Origin: Corticibacter populi
Lineage (GTDB): Bacteria; Pseudomonadota; Gammaproteobacteria; Burkholderiales; Burkholderiaceae_C
Assembly: GCF_004217315.1 (NCBI RefSeq)
Contig: NZ_SGWR01000003.1
Location: 310,001 to 374,000 of the forward strand
Direction of reading: 5' to 3'
Length of the DNA: 64,000 bases
Shown here: one piece after another, positions 26,432-35,625 of the stretch
Numbering within the stretch: the first letter of the stretch is position 1
Layout of the letters: every line of letters starts with the position of its first letter
The notes under the pieces: generated by a model
What the model was told of the DNA's origin: nothing
Seen by the model: only the letters and a program-made list of their open reading frames with translations
Databases searched by the model: none
Program-made: the position numbers and the translations under genes

Positions 26432-29038
26432 TCATTGCTGCCACTTGCCTGCGGTCGCCGCCGCCGTCACCGTGCGTTTCAATTCCACGAGGAGTTGAGT
26501 CAACACGGCGTGACGGCTGCAAACCTCAGAAACGTTGACATAGAAGCCCGCCATAACGGCCTTCTCGACGCCCTTGAAGCGAACTTTTATCGACTGCCCT
26601 GCTCGATGCTTCGTTTCCTCAAGGCAAACCGCCCACCCCACTTTGTCCCGCCAGAGTAGGTCGCCCTGCTTGTGGGTGATCGCGCGCGCTCCTTGGTCGC
26701 GCATCTCCGACTCCCACACCGGCCGCAGTGTGTTCTCGATCTCACCCAAGAGCCGGTTCACTGCCGGGGCGACATCGGCCACATACGCCTTGGCATCCTC
26801 GATGCGGATCTTACCGAGCAGGCCGGTTATGCGGCCAGACGTCGCCGATGCAAGCAACTGTGGCGCGGCGAACACTTCCCGAAGGGCTACAGCCTTGTCG
26901 ATGTCGATGTCGATGTCGGTGCCGACGCCGTGCCAGCTTGTACCTCCCAGCGTAGCGACCAAGACTAGCCACAGCGTTCCGTCACCGACCACGTCGTCAA
27001 AGGTGTCCCTCTGTCCGTTCTGGACGTAGCGTGCTTCAACAGCACGCAGCAAACCGACGGACCCCGGCCCCTGGCCCCGGAACAGGATGGAAAAGACCTC
27101 AAGAGCCCATCTCTCAGCGAGTTCCTCGGGGACCCAACCCTTGCGACGACCACGCAATGCAACCGCCAACGGGAAAGAGACTGCTTGCACCATCTGCGTC
27201 GCAGTGCAGCGCCCCGCGAACGCAGTCGCCGCCATTTCCGTCAAGAATGTGTTGATCTGAGTCGCCAGCCGCTCACGGAATCGCGCTTCGATGACTGCGC
27301 CGTCCGTGACGGCGCTAGCCTGATCTTTCTGGTCAGTCGACTTCGGCGGGGGCGGTGTATCCGGCATCTGCCCTTCGTCGATGTCCTCGTCCCCAGCGGC
27401 AGCGGGCGTTCGACCTTCCTCCGTCTCAGCCTCGAACAGCAGACGCAGAATCCCCGTCAGTGACAACGATCCTGGCTGCGCAGACGCGAGGTGGGACAAG
27501 CCCTCACGCGACTCATCGAGGTGAACGATCAAGTCGTCCGGATTGACAGGCTCCGCAGGTGCATCGTTCTTCTTGCGATCAACCCCGCCGAAACCAGGAT
27601 CCCGGAAAGATGCCGGGTCGTTGAAGAGGGTCTGGGCTACTTCCTGCAGTTCATCGAGCATCTGACGCTGCTCGGCCGAACTTGTGCTTCGGTCCAACGC
27701 CTTGAACGGCTCCAGGAGCCTTGCCGCGTGACTGGCGTGTTCAAGGGCGGCGAGGTCGTCGACCCACCGACAGGTGGTCGACCAGGAGTCGGACCCCATG
27801 GTCACGATGACTGAAGCAAACAGGGTCGCTGCATCCAACCCTTCGGTGATCTCGCACATCCAGAGTGCCCTTGGCCCGTGCAGACGTCCCATCGGCAGCA
27901 CTCGCTCGCCAAGCCGGAGGTCAACCTGCGCGCCAGGGTCCGGCGCCGGGACGACCTCGGCGACCATGCACCGCGATGCCTTGTCCCACTGCAGACTTCT
28001 GAGGCCGAACGATGGCTGGTGGGCCGCAGGCGCCTGGTCGCGGACGGGGCGCGGAACCAGGATTTCGTGCGGCGCCTGTCCTGGCACTGCAAACAACCCT
28101 AGCACGGATTCGAAGTCTTGAGCGTCTGGCTGGTCGTAAACAACGATGGATTCGACGTTGCCGGCACTCTCTGGCGCGAGGAGCCATGCGGCGGCGGAAC
28201 AGTTCGCTGAACCCATCACCGCCGCAGGGCCGTCAGCGCCTTCGAACCAGTAGAACTTGGCGTGCAGCGGACGGTCCGATGGTGCCGCGATCACGTGAAG
28301 CTCCAGCGGCAGGTCGGTCAGCCTTTCAGTCACGAAACTTGCGGATGTGGGGGTCAGAGCGATGGTGGCGCGGGTGACGCCGAACGTCGCATGCGCCCAG
28401 CGCAAGAACGCACCAGACTCGTCAGTCGAACCGGTGAGGATCTTCACTTCATCGAATCGTCGGCCCGACCAGCGCCGAGCCAGTTCTGTGGCGAGAGATC
28501 TTGTTCCCCGGCTGCGCAATATGGGAATGGTTCCGCTGTCGTCGGCCGGGGTCAAACTCAGCCACGGGACATCTTTGAACCGACGAACGGCATCGCGCTC
28601 CAGATCTCCCTGGCCCCACGTCAGCACGTCGTCGAGGAAGGGGTGCAGCCACCCACCCTTGTCGATGTGGCTTGGCCCAACCATCCACGCCGCACCCAGT
28701 TCCTGGTTTCCGCCCCACCCGGAACTCGTGACGTTCCCGCTGCCGACCATGACGATCCCGTCCTTTGGCCCCAGCCGCACGAAGACCTTCGGGTGAAATG
28801 CCCCGGCAACATCAGCGCCAGCGAGGAGGTACTGCTTACCGAGACACCAAAGCTGCCCGACAGCGGACTGGACGGAGTTGTCGATCTCACCTCTATCGCC
28901 AAGAACGAGGATGTCGCTGGAACGACCGGCCCAGAGATCGGGAAGAACGACCTGCTCGAAGAAGATCGGATCGAACGAATAGGTCAGCAGTAGCGCCTTG
29001 TGATACGCGCGCTCACGGCAAAACAGGCGGGGATTCAT
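26432..29038 (-). CDS. Large protein with two phospholipase-D-like (HKD) motifs; putative defence nuclease
   Basis: 868 residues. Two PLD half-sites are seen: H82-P-K84 with D93 and GSGN at 99-102, and H259-A-K261 with D269 and GSANCS at 276-281. Two such motifs normally combine into one phosphodiesterase site, as in PLD-family nucleases. The remaining 580 residues, with an acidic Pro-rich linker near residue 550, are unrecognised. The start overlaps the stop of the preceding 538-residue gene (ATGA), so they are co-translated. Position in an island beside a restriction-type cluster suggests DNA cleavage in phage or plasmid defence; this is inference. Confidence 0.7.
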   Translation of the reverse strand: MNPRLFCRERAYHKALLLTYSFDPIFFEQVVLPDLWAGRSSDILVLGDRGEIDNSVQSAVGQLWCLGKQYLLAGADVAGAFHPKVFVRLGPKDGIVMVGSGNVTSSGWGGNQELGAAWMVGPSHIDKGGWLHPFLDDVLTWGQGDLERDAVRRFKDVPWLSLTPADDSGTIPILRSRGTRSLATELARRWSGRRFDEVKILTGSTDESGAFLRWAHATFGVTRATIALTPTSASFVTERLTDLPLELHVIAAPSDRPLHAKFYWFEGADGPAAVMGSANCSAAAWLLAPESAGNVESIVVYDQPDAQDFESVLGLFAVPGQAPHEILVPRPVRDQAPAAHQPSFGLRSLQWDKASRCMVAEVVPAPDPGAQVDLRLGERVLPMGRLHGPRALWMCEITEGLDAATLFASVIVTMGSDSWSTTCRWVDDLAALEHASHAARLLEPFKALDRSTSSAEQRQMLDELQEVAQTLFNDPASFRDPGFGGVDRKKNDAPAEPVNPDDLIVHLDESREGLSHLASAQPGSLSLTGILRLLFEAETEEGRTPAAAGDEDIDEGQMPDTPPPPKSTDQKDQASAVTDGAVIEARFRERLATQINTFLTEMAATAFAGRCTATQMVQAVSFPLAVALRGRRKGWVPEELAERWALEVFSILFRGQGPGSVGLLRAVEARYVQNGQRDTFDDVVGDGTLWLVLVATLGGTSWHGVGTDIDIDIDKAVALREVFAAPQLLASATSGRITGLLGKIRIEDAKAYVADVAPAVNRLLGEIENTLRPVWESEMRDQGARAITHKQGDLLWRDKVGWAVCLEETKHRAGQSIKVRFKGVEKAVMAGFYVNVSEVCSRHAVLTQLLVELKRTVTAAATAGKWQQ

Positions 29039-30651
29039 GTTGCATCCCCTTCAGCCAAGGTGGTCAGTGCGCGCTCCAGAACGATCTCACCGTCCGCGGT
29101 GATCCCGTTCGTGTCAATCAGCTTGAGCTGGTGGAGCCACCCGAGCGCTTGCTGGATGCGGGACGCAGTGCGTCCGGCAACGAAACCTTTGCGGCGAGCG
29201 AACCACTTGTTTCCTTCAGCAGTCAGCAACGCGACATCGCGTCTCAGGTCGACCTGCAGGCGGGACCACGTGATCTGCAGATGCTGTTGAACTGTACGCA
29301 ATGCCATTTCCGCCGCAACATCGCGCAGGGAACGATCTTCTCGGCGGAATCGCTCCAGCTCCGGGAGCACGACCTCGCGCATTCCCAGTCGGCGCCGCCC
29401 CTGGTGTGACAGACTGCGGTACTCCTGCTTGTCCTCCCGCACGGCATCGCCAACTCGCAGGCTCGCCATAACCCACGCGACGACCGCAAGTGACAGGGCA
29501 CCAGCGCCAGACTTCAGCGCACGCCGGTACAGCAACGGTTCGATGAGACTGTCGGACCATCTCACAATCCCGGGCATAGCGTCGACGACGAACAGGCGCG
29601 AGCGCAGCCGTTCTTCCAGCGCCCTGAATGTCAGATCCGCCACGGACTCCCCAGGCGCGACGAGGTTCAGGTCACGGAGCGCGGAATCATGCTCTTCGAC
29701 GCGCTCCATGAGGGCCTCGATCACCATGTCTCGGTCCACACCAGAGAGCCCTCCATCAGGTTGCCCTAGGACTTCGCCAATCACTGCTGCGAGTACTCCC
29801 TCCTGAGTGACCGCAATGGAGTCCCGCACGCAGTAGGTCGCCCAGCCATCCGCAACCTGATCAATGAGCGGCTCGCCGAAACGCCCTGGAGAGCACGCTA
29901 CGTCGAAGAATTTCGCCTCGCTCGGTGCCGACTTCTGTTGGGTTGCAAGCGCGAGCAGTGCTGCGTAGGTCCTGATTCGGTTCCGCTCCGTCGGCCGGGG
30001 GTCGGACGGCATGATCGCGGCGAGTAGAAGCTCCCTCTCGTCATCGGGAATCCGATCGATCCTCACGTTGCTACCGAGCTCGCGCAAGTCGTCAATCGAC
30101 GCCGCACCGAGGTCATCCTCACGAATCAGGCGCTCGATGAAAGGTACTGTGGTCAGTCGTTGATCCACTGCCTTGGCGAGCGGGAGACCGCGCTCCATGA
30201 CAAGCGCAGGTACGGCGTTGTCCCTGCTCTTGCTGATGCCGAGCTGGTCGGATGGGCCTGTGTAGATCGTGGAGGCTGGCGATTTCACTAAGCTGGATAT
30301 CTGGACGTGGGACTCACCAAGCGCGATACGTTCGAGTGCCTGATCGGACCCGATCAAGCCGCCGATCGACGGATCTTCGATGAGGTTTCCGAGGACCAGC
30401 GCTGATTCGATCCGCGCAGCGAACTCGATGAAAGTCTGCCAGCTATCAGCCCGGCCACTTTGTCCGTACCGATGAATCAACCACGCCCGAAATGCCAAGT
30501 AGCGAACCGATGGGGTCACAGTGGTGACGCCATCGAGCAGAGTGCCACCGATCGTCTGAACGGGGAGTCTCAGGCCGAGCAGGTCCAGGCCACCGGTGAT
30601 GACCGCGCCGCTGCTGATCCATTCGGGAGCTTGACGGACTTTGGCGATCAC
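29035..30651 (-). CDS. Unrecognised 538-residue protein coupled to the PLD-like gene
   Basis: Starts with GTG at 30651, two bases after the stop of the small upstream frame, and ends in a four-base overlap with the PLD-like gene. No catalytic motif was recognised. The N-terminal region (TTVTPSVRYLAFRAWLIHRY followed by FIEFAARIESALVLGNLI) resembles the opening of some defence-associated DUF families such as DUF6361, but this is a weak impression. It is rich in charged helices throughout. It is most likely a structural or sensing partner of the PLD-like protein. Confidence 0.55.
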   Translation of the reverse strand: MIAKVRQAPEWISSGAVITGGLDLLGLRLPVQTIGGTLLDGVTTVTPSVRYLAFRAWLIHRYGQSGRADSWQTFIEFAARIESALVLGNLIEDPSIGGLIGSDQALERIALGESHVQISSLVKSPASTIYTGPSDQLGISKSRDNAVPALVMERGLPLAKAVDQRLTTVPFIERLIREDDLGAASIDDLRELGSNVRIDRIPDDERELLLAAIMPSDPRPTERNRIRTYAALLALATQQKSAPSEAKFFDVACSPGRFGEPLIDQVADGWATYCVRDSIAVTQEGVLAAVIGEVLGQPDGGLSGVDRDMVIEALMERVEEHDSALRDLNLVAPGESVADLTFRALEERLRSRLFVVDAMPGIVRWSDSLIEPLLYRRALKSGAGALSLAVVAWVMASLRVGDAVREDKQEYRSLSHQGRRRLGMREVVLPELERFRREDRSLRDVAAEMALRTVQQHLQITWSRLQVDLRRDVALLTAEGNKWFARRKGFVAGRTASRIQQALGWLHQLKLIDTNGITADGEIVLERALTTLAEGDAT

Positions 30652-30653
30652 CG

Positions 30654-30932
30654 TCAGATAGCCCTTGGTGCACAGAAGGTGAAGGCCTCCCTGCTGGCTC
30701 GACTGAGCCGGTAGCTCAACTTGGCGATGAAGGAACGGGCGCCCTCGTCGGGGGTAGCGACGAATGCAGTGCGGATGCGATCCAAGATGTCCGGGCGCCA
30801 GATGGATGCGTCTTCTAAGAGCAATGTGCTGTCGCGTAGAAGGCAGTTAGCTCGGAAGGTGTCAGCTCCTTGGTAGATCTTGCTTGTGTCGTGTTCTGAA
30901 TAGCGAGCCATAGCACCCTCAATGACGTTCAT
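30654..30932 (-). CDS. 92-residue protein, probably a truncated N-terminus of a McrB-like AAA+ gene
   Basis: The sequence ALARYS-type start, IYQGADTFRANCLLRDSTLL, then IWRPDILDRI and SFIAKLSYRLSRAS resembles the first 70 residues seen before the ATPase domain in McrB-type restriction GTPases; no Walker motif follows. After REAF the frame reads eight unrelated residues and stops two bases before the GTG of the 538-residue gene. An internal ATG (eight codons in) is also possible. Either a three-gene system has lost its ATPase through deletion, or this is a genuine small partner. The family match is from memory of the pattern, so confidence is modest. Confidence 0.45.
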   Translation of the reverse strand: MNVIEGAMARYSEHDTSKIYQGADTFRANCLLRDSTLLLEDASIWRPDILDRIRTAFVATPDEGARSFIAKLSYRLSRASREAFTFCAPRAI

Positions 30933-31030
30933 TAGCAGAAAGCACCGGACGATGTGACTCCCAACCGCCAGTCATCCGCCTCCATCATTGGCAGAAGCCC
31001 AGATTGACCTTGGCCTCCGGCACCAATTGA

Positions 31031-31056
31031 TGTAATGTAACATTCATCACATTACA
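31031..31056. promoter_or_regulatory. Perfect inverted repeat; candidate operator of the small RHH protein
   Basis: TGTAATGT at 31031-31038 and ACATTACA at 31049-31056 are exact inverted copies with a 10-base spacer. They lie 20 bases upstream of the 31077 start, in AT-rich DNA where a promoter is expected, and between divergent gene blocks. A ribbon-helix-helix protein encoded directly downstream would be a natural binder. Confidence 0.6.
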
Positions 31057-31076
31057 TTGTCACGGCACCCCCCACC

Positions 31077-31337
31077 ATGAGCATTGGCAGCAGCGGAAGA
31101 ATCGTCATCGAGGTTGACCCAGATGTGAAGCGTGAACTGTACGCAGCACTGGTTCGCGATGGGTCCACTTTGAAGGAATGGTTTTTGCGAAACGCACAGG
31201 TTTATCTATCGGGTAACAAAGCTGACGATCCTTGCATATCGTTGACCGAAGTGACGGCCCCCCCGGAAAGCCACACCCCTGACACGCGCACTAATATGGG
31301 CAGCAAAGATTCCCTTGCTAACAGCAAGAAGAAGTAG
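31077..31337 (+). CDS. Small ribbon-helix-helix-like protein upstream of the methyltransferase
   Basis: 86 residues. The first half (RIVIEVDPDVKRELYAALVR, then STLKEWFLRNAQVYL) has the strand-helix-helix pattern of Arc/CopG DNA-binding proteins; the second half is polar and probably disordered, ending in KKK. It precedes the methyltransferase by 35 bases on the same strand and has an inverted-repeat operator in front. It may act like the control proteins of restriction-modification systems; this is inference. Confidence 0.6.
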   Translation: MSIGSSGRIVIEVDPDVKRELYAALVRDGSTLKEWFLRNAQVYLSGNKADDPCISLTEVTAPPESHTPDTRTNMGSKDSLANSKKK

Positions 31338-31372
31338 CCTCATACAACGCCGTCAGTACAGAGAATTTATCA

Positions 31373-33976
31373 ATGAAACACAAAATAAACACATCGAAAC
31401 GTAGTGCATGCACTCTTATTGCGAACTCGTCCCCGCGCCTAGAACAGGTGCTTCTTGCAGGCATCAAAGCGTTCTGCGAGGAGTTGCAAAAAGAGAAAAG
31501 CACATCAAGACTCAGAAGTTTCCAGGCTTGGAAAAAATATTGGATTGCCAGTAATGGTGAGATCGGGCGCAAGAAAGAAGTGGCGATGGATGCATTTGAA
31601 GGCGTACTTGGCACCAGGAGTGAAGCTGATCCATACCAATTTATATTTATTGTCGAAACGGCGATAGTTTTTATCGCGAAAGAGCTATGTTGTTCGGCAG
31701 TTAAGTCTGGTATTGCTTCAAATGCAGCGTCGCGGATCTTTGAGTGGTGGGAGTCTGAGCCCTTGACCTCTACTTTAGAGGCCTCTTCCGAACTGAAAAA
31801 AGAATTACTGAAAGTCGATCAAGATGAACTTCTTAATCTGCTTTCAAATGACCCTCTAAGAAATATTTACCATACGCTAATTCCAAAGTCCATTCGCCAT
31901 ACGCTTGGCGCCTATTTGTCGCCGCCAGATTTGTGTAAGTACGTAATTAATAATGTCGCAGCTCATGAGGTCTTTACATCTTCGGAGAAAACACTGCTCG
32001 AGCCAAATTGCGGATTGGGGGCTTTTTTCTCCGCGCTGTTAGCAGAGGGGCTTCGGATCATTGAATGCAGTGATAGTTCGAAAGAAATGCTTGGCAATGC
32101 CTTTGCAGATCGGATTTACGGAATTGAAAAAAACCTCGGATCTTATGTCATCTCGAGATATCTGCATGCTGCAATTTGCGGATTGCTCAGGGGTGGAGTT
32201 TCCGATAAAGAGAATGTCGTATGGGCTGATTCAGTTTTCGTAGATGAGGGATTCATCTCGGAGAAGATTTCTGCAGGTCTTCCGCTATCCGAAAGAACTC
32301 TCCTAATGGGTCTCTTTCGAGTCCAATGCGCTACCGAACACGCTAGCAAATCAAGCATTTTTGAGGAGGGCACAGCGATTGCGCATTTTGACGGCCATCA
32401 ATGGAGTGACGTGCACACCCCACTTCATGCATGGTTTGCTGACGGTGGCTGCACTGAAGATCAAGAGTTACAGCGTCTCTCGGTACTTGAGACCGTGCGT
32501 TTGGAAAATTTTGGGGCTTTCGATTTCATTGTTGGAAATCCGCCATGGGTAAATTGGGAAAATCTTGATCCCGAATATAAGAAATTAATACTTCCGTCGT
32601 GGCCGCCGTTAGGGCTGTTCGCGATGTCAGGCAGAGATAGAGCCTTCAGCAAAGAGGATTTGAGCGTCCTTGCAACTTACTCCGCATGCCTCAGGTTCGG
32701 CAAAAAAGCAACGAAGGTAGGGCTATTACTCCCTCAAGCGTTGTTCCAATCCAGGAAAAACTCAAAGGGCTTCCGTAGATTCCAACTCGGCCAGAGCGGC
32801 ATTTACTTCCATGTTGATAAAACTACAGACTTTAGCGATTACGTGGCTTTTGGCGATGCAAAGAACCGGACCGCAGCCTTTTTCTGCACCTTGAGTGATG
32901 AACCAACAAAGTACCCGGTTCGATACCTGCGGTTCGTTCCAGAAAAGGGAAAGGGAGAATCCTTTGGTACCTACAAAAATCTATGGGCGGCACCATCTGA
33001 TCAATCCGACTCTACATCCAATTGGGCGCTCTTTGAAGAGTCAGAAGAAATCACTCACTTCAAGAGGGAAGGTAGAACGTACCGAGCACGTACTGGGGTT
33101 TTCACCGGTGGAGCAAATGCGGTTTATTACGTTCGAGTACTGGGTCAAGATGGGGATCTTGTCCTCCTTGAGAATGATACTGAGCGAGCGAAGATTAAAG
33201 TTGATAAACAACGCTTTCTCGCTGAACGCGACCACCTTTATCCGTTTGCAAAGGGGCGCGACGTCAAGCAGTGGAAAGTCTGTCGCCCTATAGAGCAAGG
33301 CATCCTGTTACCTCACACCGTTGAAACTCGCATCAAGCCGATATCGCCAAGTGTGCTTACCCTCCAAGCGCCGAAGACAATTTCGTACTTGTCTCAGCAC
33401 GAGGAGATGCTACGAACGAGAGCAAGCCTTACCGCACTTGATAGAGCAAATGTGGCAGAAGGTTATTACGCCATGCTGCGAGTCGGCGAGTATACGTTTG
33501 CCCCCTACAAAGTTGCTTGGCGATATATTTCAAAGGACTTTTACTGTGCGGTAATTGGACCATCAGATATTTGCGGGGGAAGCAAAGCAACGGTGCTTCA
33601 AGAAAAACTAATTTCGATTGCTTTTTCCAGCGAAAACGAAGCCTACTTTGTGTGTGCGTTCCTGAGTTCCCCAAAAGTGAAGCGAGAAATCGAGCGCCGA
33701 ATTGTGGGCACTCAAGTCTCGGTTCACGTAATTGAGGACATACATATCCCAAGCTTTGATTCTGCTAATGCCATCCATCAAGAAATGGCCGCTCTCTGCA
33801 GAGACGGCCACTACACTGATGGGCTTACTGAGGCAAGATCAGCAATGCTAGGCATTCTCGTTGACAGACTTCAAGACGCAGAAACAAGTAGCTTGGCTCG
33901 CCCCGCCATGACTACTACTTCATCGTCAGCAGCTGCCGAAGACCAGTCTATAGTCTTGACATCTTGCGGCACGTAG
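31373..33976 (+). CDS. Adenine-N6 DNA methyltransferase (gamma class, Eco57I/TaqI-like)
   Basis: 867 residues. The substrate-entry segment TLGAYLSPPDLCKYVINNV is followed by motif I LLEPNCGLGAFF (208-219) for SAM binding and motif IV NPPW (389-392) for the target adenine. A long C-terminal part after about residue 550, with YPFAKGRDVKQW and KAPKTISYLSQHE-like features, resembles TaqI-type target-recognition domains. The coding DNA is visibly AT-richer than the flanking core genome, a sign of transfer. Its last 106 bases overlap the end of the convergent gene, the likely partner endonuclease. Confidence 0.85.
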   Translation: MKHKINTSKRSACTLIANSSPRLEQVLLAGIKAFCEELQKEKSTSRLRSFQAWKKYWIASNGEIGRKKEVAMDAFEGVLGTRSEADPYQFIFIVETAIVFIAKELCCSAVKSGIASNAASRIFEWWESEPLTSTLEASSELKKELLKVDQDELLNLLSNDPLRNIYHTLIPKSIRHTLGAYLSPPDLCKYVINNVAAHEVFTSSEKTLLEPNCGLGAFFSALLAEGLRIIECSDSSKEMLGNAFADRIYGIEKNLGSYVISRYLHAAICGLLRGGVSDKENVVWADSVFVDEGFISEKISAGLPLSERTLLMGLFRVQCATEHASKSSIFEEGTAIAHFDGHQWSDVHTPLHAWFADGGCTEDQELQRLSVLETVRLENFGAFDFIVGNPPWVNWENLDPEYKKLILPSWPPLGLFAMSGRDRAFSKEDLSVLATYSACLRFGKKATKVGLLLPQALFQSRKNSKGFRRFQLGQSGIYFHVDKTTDFSDYVAFGDAKNRTAAFFCTLSDEPTKYPVRYLRFVPEKGKGESFGTYKNLWAAPSDQSDSTSNWALFEESEEITHFKREGRTYRARTGVFTGGANAVYYVRVLGQDGDLVLLENDTERAKIKVDKQRFLAERDHLYPFAKGRDVKQWKVCRPIEQGILLPHTVETRIKPISPSVLTLQAPKTISYLSQHEEMLRTRASLTALDRANVAEGYYAMLRVGEYTFAPYKVAWRYISKDFYCAVIGPSDICGGSKATVLQEKLISIAFSSENEAYFVCAFLSSPKVKREIERRIVGTQVSVHVIEDIHIPSFDSANAIHQEMAALCRDGHYTDGLTEARSAMLGILVDRLQDAETSSLARPAMTTTSSSAAAEDQSIVLTSCGT

Positions 33977-35085
33977 CTGCGCAGCATGTAATCCATCGCT
34001 TGGGCTGAATAAAACTCAGGATCCAATGCTATCCCTCTGATTTCTGTCAGTCCAAGCGAATGCGCACGCAGGGCAGCCTTGTATAGTGAGTGGTTCTGCA
34101 CCATGCAGTGCAGCGCTGGCATCATCTTGTCTATGGTGCCAGTTTTGTTCTCGCTGTATCCAACTCCATCCACTAGGCCCCACAGCTCTACACTTCTTTG
34201 TTGCTGAGAAGCATTGAAAGCCTCCACTTGCCTACGGATGGTCACAACGGTGCTCGATTTATCGACGCCAAATTGACCTGGATCAGATGTGTGAATGAGA
34301 CCAACAACGAAGGCTCTAGGCAACCCATTCTCGCCAAGAAGCACTAAGTCGGTACTAAATGTCGTTTCGGGATTTCTCTCGTTTATCTGCATGGTCTCAG
34401 GGTCAATGTTGGGGTCATGCGATCCCATTGGGTTCTCGCTTTTACCCTCCGGAATCATTTGACATCCTATTGCTTTCAGGAGCATAGCCAGACTTTGCTC
34501 GATTCCGTGACCACGGAGCTTTGCCTCTGCCTGTTGGATTTCTCCAGGCATAATCAAATGTCGCACCAGAAGATCTCGATCTTTCTCCGTCAGTCCGGAA
34601 TAGAACTGAAGCATTGAGGCCAAACCTTTTTCCAAGAAGTATTTGGCAACTGCTTCTGCGGATGCCTGAGCAGCCGCTCTAATATTTTCGTCTCGGTGCT
34701 GAGATTTCTTGATTTGATTTAGAAAAAAGGAAGTCGAATGACGGGTTAATGCCTCCGGTGCGCAACCACACAATGTCTTGCCAGGTATTTTGGGGTGCGG
34801 TAGACGGGAGAATTGGTAGCTTAGATCCAAATATAGCCGCTTGTCGGAGACGCTTATGAGTGTCCTAAGAAGCTCGACAAGTCGTGAGTCTCTAATAATT
34901 TCGCTTGCGAGTTGATCTGCAAGCTCATCTACCGTTTTTGTTTTTACTGAATCGGCAAGAATGTTTAGAGTGCCAATTTCCTGATCTGCTGTCTGATTAA
35001 CAGCAAGTGGTAGCTCGTTTTGCTGGGCAACGTGATACCAAAACTCCTCAGAGAGATTGTTGATTCGTCCATATTCTTTTCTCAT
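33871..35085 (-). CDS. Putative restriction endonuclease, convergent partner of the methyltransferase
   Basis: 404 residues of AT-rich coding DNA. The name rests mainly on context: a stand-alone gene convergent with, and overlapping by 106 bases, a DNA methyltransferase. A possible PD-(D/E)XK-like core lies in the second half (TFSTDLVLLGENGLPRAFVV, then SSTVVTIRRQVEAF), with a strand-loop-strand character, but the canonical D...ExK spacing is not clear. The N-terminal half is helical, with no recognised domain. It could be a type II endonuclease of a poorly known family. Confidence 0.5.
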   Translation of the reverse strand: MRKEYGRINNLSEEFWYHVAQQNELPLAVNQTADQEIGTLNILADSVKTKTVDELADQLASEIIRDSRLVELLRTLISVSDKRLYLDLSYQFSRLPHPKIPGKTLCGCAPEALTRHSTSFFLNQIKKSQHRDENIRAAAQASAEAVAKYFLEKGLASMLQFYSGLTEKDRDLLVRHLIMPGEIQQAEAKLRGHGIEQSLAMLLKAIGCQMIPEGKSENPMGSHDPNIDPETMQINERNPETTFSTDLVLLGENGLPRAFVVGLIHTSDPGQFGVDKSSTVVTIRRQVEAFNASQQQRSVELWGLVDGVGYSENKTGTIDKMMPALHCMVQNHSLYKAALRAHSLGLTEIRGIALDPEFYSAQAMDYMLRSYVPQDVKTIDWSSAAADDEVVVMAGRAKLLVSAS

Positions 35086-35157
35086 GCTTGCGCTACTCCT
35101 GGGTGCATCTGGTTTGCTTGACAGAATTATCTCAGGAGTGTCTATTGCTTACCAGAA

Positions 35158-35625
35158 CTACGTCGAACTGAGAAGAGCCCAAGCCTCAACTTGGCGTCGG
35201 GTAACAAGCCCCCGTAACACTTTTCCACCCCCATAGACCCAACGCCGCAGCTCTTGCCCGGCCGCGATCCAGTCCCGTTGATTGACTCGCCGCCGCAGCG
35301 TCGAGGTCTGCAACCGCCCAGCTCCGAGGTTGAAGGTGAAGTCCACGATGGCTGCGAGCCGACCCTCCGGCTCGGAGGCCAACACCGGGCAGTAGCGCAG
35401 CGTCGCCCCCAGTGCCGCCTGTAGATCGCGCGCCAGATAGTCCTCGCCTTCTGCCTCCGTGATCGGCGGGTGCTTGGGGTCGCAGAGATGGCCGTACCCA
35501 ATCGTCCAGAAGCCTGCAGGACAGATGTAGGGAACGGCGGTGATCTCGCTGCCGCGTTTCACCCTGCGCTCGAATCCCTCGAAGCGTTTGGCCAGCTCGA
35601 TGGCCGTTTTCGGCACCTCAATCAC
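35158..35625 (-). CDS. Phage lysozyme (glycoside hydrolase family 24)
   Basis: 155 residues. Catalytic Glu lies in KRFEGFERRV near residue 16, and the TIGYGH motif follows near residue 42; the C-terminal RRVNQRDWIAAGQELRRWVY is typical of T4/P22-type lysozymes. No signal or anchor segment is seen, so release should depend on the holin. Its start overlaps the holin stop (ATGA). Confidence 0.9.
   Translation of the reverse strand: MIEVPKTAIELAKRFEGFERRVKRGSEITAVPYICPAGFWTIGYGHLCDPKHPPITEAEGEDYLARDLQAALGATLRYCPVLASEPEGRLAAIVDFTFNLGAGRLQTSTLRRRVNQRDWIAAGQELRRWVYGGGKVLRGLVTRRQVEAWALLSST

Noticed and set aside
26432-35085. DISARM or other named defence system
   Set aside because: A PLD protein and a methyltransferase are present, but the DrmA helicase and DrmB DUF1998 protein are not, and the PLD protein is far larger than DrmC.
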